From assembly GCA_013329135.1 (NCBI GenBank), contig DUKU01000023.1, positions 1,292 through 9,551 of the forward strand: a stretch of DNA of 8,260 bases. The letters are read 5' to 3'. The position numbers and the translations under genes are program-made. Each line of letters begins with the position of its first letter. The first letter of the stretch is position 1. Source of the DNA: Thermoplasmata archaeon. Its GTDB lineage: Archaea; Thermoplasmatota; Thermoplasmata; UBA10834. Shown here piece after piece: positions 5,701-8,260 of this stretch. The notes beneath the pieces are model-generated. The model did not search any database. It had not been told where the DNA came from and saw only the letters and a program-made list of their open reading frames with translations.

Positions 5701-8217
5701 ACCGATGATACTGACAGTTCGATAACCGGCTCAATGACGGTGGAAGTGCTGCCTGAGGCGGAGGCCACATGGTTCGATGTGCATGGCATATCCAACACCT
5801 GCGTATTGAATGTGAATGAGAGTGTCACGGTGGATGTCTACGACCAGTACGACCGTGTATTCGCGCCATACGATGGCACGGTGACGTTCTCAGCGAACAG
5901 GACGGGGGCCAACCTGCCTGTGGACTACACGTTCGACCCGGGAACGGACGAGGGCTCGCATACCTGGACGGACCTCCTCAACTTCACTGAGGGGGAGGTG
6001 TGGTTCACAGTGACGGTAACTGACGCATCGGATCCGTCCTTGACAGGGTTCCAGGAGGACATATACGTCAGTAGCGTTGCCCCAGAAGCATCGTACATCG
6101 TCGTCTCTGGCATCGAATCGATGCCCGAGGGTGCCACGTCGGACGTCCTGGTGACGGTCTATGACCAGTTCGACCAGGTCTTCGACAACTATCTGGGCAC
6201 GGTCGAGTTCTCGAGCGATGCGGTGAGCGGTGCTACCCTGCCAGACCCGTATGCGTTCACGGCCCTTGACGCGGGTGAGAGGTTGTTCCCGGATGGCGTG
6301 TCATTCGACGAGCCCGGCACATACGCTGTGACCGTCGAGGATTCGGTAGACTCTGGCATCACCGGCACCCAGTCGGGGATCGTGATCGAGGACCTGGTCC
6401 CGACGACGCTGATGATCGAGGGCGCCCCAGCGACGATTGTTGCCGGGGAGACGTTCTCGCTCACGGTGAGCGTGTACGACCAGTACGGCGACCTCGAGGT
6501 CGAGTACGAGGGAACTGTGCAGTTCGAGTCGAGCGATTCGGACGCGGGCGTCGTTCTGCCCGGAGACTACACGTTCACGCTCGGCGACGCGGGAACGCAC
6601 GACTTCCCGGACGCCTTCGTTCTGATGACCGAGGACGACCAGACTGTGAGCGCGAAGGACAGCGCGGACTCCTCCCTGACGGACACCGAGACCATAACGG
6701 TGGAGCTGCCTATCGTGAGGACCCTGACGCACACGATGTACGACCTGCTCGGCGAGCCGTGGGGCGAATGGTGGCCCGCGAGGATACCGCTGTACGGTAC
6801 TGAGTATGTGATTGAGTCAGGTGAGTACAACTCGGTCCTGTACCTGCCCGACGACCCGCAGGGCATGATAATGGCCCCGTACAGATGGTCGACCGTAGGT
6901 GAGTACCTTCCAGAGCTCTCCACTGGCGCGCCGGAGTTCATGCCTGTAGAAGGTCCGACGACGGTCACTGGTGACCCCGTGGCCGAGATCGACATCTACT
7001 TCCAGTATCTGTACGACGAATGGTGGACCAGCTACTGGATCCCGACTTGGGGCTCGGATGCTGGGTTCGACGAAGGCTTGATCGACGGCCAGGACGGATA
7101 CATCCTCGGCACCGTATACAATGTCACCATGAACCGGCCAGCGGCAGAGATGTGGCTGGGCATGCCTCAGGGCGATAATCCGGCGACGTGGTGGGCCGCG
7201 AACAAGGTGGCATATGTCACGGCGTGGGACGACTTCATCGATTTGGAGGCAAACGACCGGCTCGACATCTGGGGCGGATTCGAGGACAGATACTGGCTGC
7301 TCGGGACCATGATGGAGATGACGGAGAACATCGACGGGGACATCGAGCTGTCGATAGGCCACTTCTCGTGGGGATACGAGGTCCTGATGTCCAGATGGCT
7401 GGACGACGCCGGGCTGCTGAACCACCAGGCGTACATGGAGGACTTCTCGCTGGTCACGAGCCTCACTGCTGACATGGCTCCGACGTTCCTCATGGACGCC
7501 GTGTTCCAGTACAGCATGTTCTCGGTCAAGGCAAACGAGTCGACCGGGGATGACGCCGCGTGGGTTTGGCAGTCGAGCAGGATCGACTACGTCTCGCCTC
7601 CGGCGCACCCGTCTGAGTACGAAGACTACGAGGATTTGACGTACACTAGCTGGAACTCCGGTGACACGCTGTTCGGGCAGGAAGTGGTGTACGACTGCAC
7701 ACCTGGAATCCTCAACCTGGATGAGGGGGAGACCTTCATCATCCAGCTGCCGCCATCGGACGCGACAGATGTACTCGGATATCGCGGCGTCGGCCTGACT
7801 GAGTTGGACCATGACGCCCTCATGGGCGGAGACGCGTCCGCGTTCCAGGCCATCGAGGTCACGGGTGCCATGTCACTCGGATACTGGATTACGAACCCCG
7901 ACGGCGGAGCCGACCTGGACTCGATGTACGACCCTGTCGGGAACGTCGTAACGATACAGGGCCCGCAGACGTTCGACAACGTGCGGCACTCGCCAGACGG
8001 ACCTCTGTACCACGGAGCGCCATGGATCGAGTTCAACGTCACCCCGCCGCCGAAGGCGGCCCAGCTGTCGGAGCCAGCAGTGGCAGGTCCGGTGTCGGAG
8101 GCGTCCGCGGAGGTCTCGACCTCTGCTGAGCTGTCGGCCATGGTGTTGGTCGCCGCTGCGGTGTTCCTGGTGATCGTCGCTCTCGGGTGCGCTGCTAGAC
8201 GCGTGAGCAGGTATTAG
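2749..8217 (+). CDS. Giant surface protein with duplicated unknown module bracketing six Ig-like repeats
   Basis: The product has 1822 residues and is of unknown function. Order of parts: Ser/Lys-rich N-terminal tail (1-28), hydrophobic helix (29-50), acidic linker, two Ig-like domains (about 62-161 and 165-261), module A (268-688), six tandem Ig-like repeats (689-1323), module B (1324-1768), Ala/Ser/Glu linker, hydrophobic helix (about 1796-1815) and the tail ARRVSRY. Positive residues flank both helices on the presumed inner side, so the whole of about 51-1795 should lie outside the cell. The N-terminal helix could instead be a cleaved signal. At least 15 N-x-S/T sequons sit in the ectodomain (N130, N145, N220, N242, N391, N583, N774, N817, N916, N1023, N1050, N1078, N1458, N1596, N1763), consistent with glycosylation. 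The protein is rich in Asp, Glu, Trp and Tyr and poor in Lys and Cys. The ATG has GGGGGT nine bases upstream and a TATA-like box at a suitable distance. An adhesin, S-layer-associated or ligand-binding role is possible, but no catalytic motif is recognised. Confidence 0.95.
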   Translation: MSESAPTSGPASANASPEPVSKSKNKRNLLLMIVAVIVAVLLVSVVFLAVDWGGGDEEEPEMEIVASITPSGPIVAEAGSTVTLYVSSEWMNVDTDESTSLDSSDDVEYTWTRDPISLGAFDLSGNRYANFTAADFENDGTVTCNISYEDVYEEVSVSVSVNPPVLDSVSIDPVTRSVTLGEENDYEFTATAYDSVGGEMTDVSFSWTVFGLAEGEYELNSTSSPVVTFSALALPAGSVLLNVTGTAGGLSESDTSTITVSGEPAPERTLDYFWYDMFEVPFGTWYDKRADEIPWEGGPPYIYDWWGSEAGNVWTYTNMRLDVTGRNMPEINMNSAPQFLPRLGTSGGGVAVLDWYFTYGTEETLADYPTVLAWDDGWISIMEGTTTLDLNATKSVLGMPADEWDTFGTWWSTNSAVKVADYKAWMEYEGDERLDIFNMYEWPLQIMEFEMDAEKIGDTVVLDHLIISWGFEALMARWLCEAFMDDSEWYFEDFQINAEIGPETTDLDISTVTEYGAYAYETTEDGDPCWMWEALLGDYVESSFQHPESRYDVYADQVYENFAPGSPLYGTWMTYDYTPGALNLSEGETLSFTWPDGDQMFLRHVMPGEFSFEYGPMTVDYMEPMGVDFPGQVTIDSETRMITFVGPIDMWTWSRDQTRATNLAAEWDRLGLLPYGCPTLEFRLTGPPVVTSFGVEGITDPIVQGETSGVTVSALDQYGSVVTDYVGTVTFSSSDPLAVLPADYEFLVGDAGVHVFASDSVEFWTIGEQWVAVNDTANMDTNGVLVDITVTEMPRADSLLVEDVISPIMEGVSSGFNVTVLDQYGYLYPSYEGTITFESNDLDAILPADYEFTLADAGVREFPSDSVTFMTPGLQDLTALDTTDPTISGTQTGILVTEAPVPHFALSGVADPSYANETLSDLTVTVLDQWDNPFTTYVGTVEFTSSDPYAVLPGSYMFTALDAGVKDFPASVMLGMPGDQTVTATDDTDSSITGSMTVEVLPEAEATWFDVHGISNTCVLNVNESVTVDVYDQYDRVFAPYDGTVTFSANRTGANLPVDYTFDPGTDEGSHTWTDLLNFTEGEVWFTVTVTDASDPSLTGFQEDIYVSSVAPEASYIVVSGIESMPEGATSDVLVTVYDQFDQVFDNYLGTVEFSSDAVSGATLPDPYAFTALDAGERLFPDGVSFDEPGTYAVTVEDSVDSGITGTQSGIVIEDLVPTTLMIEGAPATIVAGETFSLTVSVYDQYGDLEVEYEGTVQFESSDSDAGVVLPGDYTFTLGDAGTHDFPDAFVLMTEDDQTVSAKDSADSSLTDTETITVELPIVRTLTHTMYDLLGEPWGEWWPARIPLYGTEYVIESGEYNSVLYLPDDPQGMIMAPYRWSTVGEYLPELSTGAPEFMPVEGPTTVTGDPVAEIDIYFQYLYDEWWTSYWIPTWGSDAGFDEGLIDGQDGYILGTVYNVTMNRPAAEMWLGMPQGDNPATWWAANKVAYVTAWDDFIDLEANDRLDIWGGFEDRYWLLGTMMEMTENIDGDIELSIGHFSWGYEVLMSRWLDDAGLLNHQAYMEDFSLVTSLTADMAPTFLMDAVFQYSMFSVKANESTGDDAAWVWQSSRIDYVSPPAHPSEYEDYEDLTYTSWNSGDTLFGQEVVYDCTPGILNLDEGETFIIQLPPSDATDVLGYRGVGLTELDHDALMGGDASAFQAIEVTGAMSLGYWITNPDGGADLDSMYDPVGNVVTIQGPQTFDNVRHSPDGPLYHGAPWIEFNVTPPPKAAQLSEPAVAGPVSEASAEVSTSAELSAMVLVAAAVFLVIVALGCAARRVSRY
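2932..3531 (+). other. Two N-terminal Ig-like domains of the giant protein
   Basis: Residues about 62-161 and 165-261 each show alternating beta-strand patterns ending in VSVSVSVN and STITVS. The second begins with SVSIDPVTRSVTLGEE, continues with EFTATAYDSVGG and a SFSWTV strand, and ends in a terminal valine-rich strand. This resembles bacterial Ig-like (Big_2-type) or PKD-like folds. These domains differ from the six later repeats: they lack the DQY and GTV-F motifs. They probably act as a stalk lifting module A off the membrane. Confidence 0.55.
3550..4812 (+). repeat. Module A: first copy of an unrecognised ~420-residue domain
   Basis: Residues 268-688. Landmarks in order: RTL at 268, YD then GTWYDKR (275-289), SAPQFLP (335-341), LGMP (397-400), GTWWSTN (408-414), ERLDI (432-436), SWGFEALMARWL (468-479), EDF (492-494), WMWEALLGDYV (530-540), YDYTPGALNLSEGET (575-589) and CPTLEF (677-682), ending in TGPP. 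Each block recurs in the same order in module B, so this is an internal duplication. The region is dense in Trp, Tyr, Asp and Glu. I recognise no family and see no clear catalytic set; a beta-rich ligand-binding or structural domain is a guess. Confidence 0.8.
4813..6717 (+). repeat. Six tandem Ig-like repeats (~105 residues each)
   Basis: Approximate repeat boundaries: R1 4813-5133, R2 5134-5454, R3 5455-5763, R4 5764-6087, R5 6088-6402, R6 6403-6717. The shared pattern is a VxGI-like first strand, VTVxxxDQYG, Y-x-GTVxFSSSD, LPxxYxFTxxDAG, FPxSV, then a T/VTAxDxxDxxITG strand and a valine-rich last strand. This matches a widespread Ig-like (filamin/invasin-like beta-sandwich) repeat of large prokaryotic surface proteins. 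R1-R3 carry LDQ and R4-R6 carry YDQ at the central motif. R4 is the most diverged, having SANRTG in place of the SSD loop and GTDEGSH in place of the DAG turn. The array probably forms an extended rod between modules A and B. Confidence 0.88.
6718..8052 (+). repeat. Module B: second copy of the unrecognised domain
   Basis: Residues 1324-1768. Landmarks mirror module A: RTL at 1324, YD then GEWWPAR (1330-1345), GAPEFMP (1393-1399), LGMP (1470-1473), ATWWAAN (1479-1485), DRLDI (1503-1507), SWGYEVLMSRWL (1540-1551), EDF (1564-1566), WVWQSSRIDYV (1605-1615), YDCTPGILNLDEGET (1648-1662) and APWIEF (1757-1762), ending in TPPP. Spacing between landmarks is close to that in A: LGMP to SWG is 72 against 71 residues, and SWG to TPG is 109 against 110. 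The main length differences are inserts before LGMP and after EGET. The copies are clearly diverged, so the duplication is old. Confidence 0.8.
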
Positions 8218-8218
8218 G

Positions 8219-8235
8219 CGGCCAGACGCTGGCCG
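8219..8235 (+). terminator. Hairpin and pyrimidine-rich tail after the giant gene
   Basis: CGGCCAG (8219-8225), loop ACG, CTGGCCG (8229-8235) form a perfect 7-bp GC stem directly after the TAG stop. CCTCTTAAAACCTTCTTAT follows, a T/C-rich stretch of the kind at which archaeal RNA polymerase terminates. The same AT-rich stretch (GAAACCTCTTAAAA, 8238-8250) could instead be a promoter for a gene beyond the right edge. Confidence 0.5.
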
Positions 8236-8260
8236 ATGAAACCTCTTAAAACCTTCTTAT

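Noticed and set aside
4813..6717. CRISPR array or mobile-element repeats
   Set aside because: The periodicity is about 315 bases, diverged and codon-phased, so it reflects tandem protein domains. No short exact repeats with unique spacers, transposase or terminal inverted repeats were seen anywhere in the window.
6817..7812. Long minus-strand open frame of 331 codons opposite the giant gene
   Set aside because: It is an antisense shadow created by the codon bias of the plus-strand gene. Its translation is Arg/Val/His-rich with no domain, and the plus-strand frame shows clear module B homology across the same bases.

Overview
The window holds two divergently oriented genes separated by a gene-free spacer of about 700 bp. 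It looks archaeal, most plausibly Thermoplasmatota or a related euryarchaeal lineage. The clues are TATA-box-like sites rather than bacterial -35/-10 pairs, a solute-binding protein held by a C-terminal membrane helix instead of a lipobox cysteine, and very acidic, aromatic-rich surface proteins with many N-glycosylation sequons. This assignment is an inference, because no rRNA or other phylogenetic marker is present.

Region 1 (59-2050, minus strand) encodes a family 5 (peptide/dipeptide-type) ABC-transporter substrate-binding protein. It has an N-terminal export signal and a C-terminal transmembrane anchor followed by a lysine cluster. The best start is a TTG with a ribosome-binding site at 2050, not the in-frame ATG at 2161. 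A strong 9-bp-stem hairpin (23-45) lies just past its stop. No permease or ATPase gene of a transporter is visible in the window.

Region 2 (2051-2748) is the divergent control region. It has a TATA-like box for each gene, a perfect 9-3-9 inverted repeat (2237-2257) beside the box of the binding-protein gene, and no convincing gene of its own.

Region 3 (2749-8217, plus strand) encodes an 1822-residue surface protein. In order it has a cytoplasmic Ser/Lys-rich tail, a transmembrane helix, two Ig-like domains, a large unrecognised module (A), six tandem Ig-like repeats of about 105 residues, a second diverged copy of the large module (B), and a C-terminal transmembrane helix with an Arg-rich tail. 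The duplicated module of about 420-445 residues bracketing an Ig-repeat rod is the most interesting thing in the window. Its conserved blocks are collinear between the two copies and match no family I recognise. A hairpin followed by a pyrimidine-rich stretch ends the gene.

Both products should face the outside of the cell. One presumably captures peptides or another small solute. The other looks structural, adhesive or ligand-binding. A functional link between them rests only on the shared divergent promoter region and is not established.
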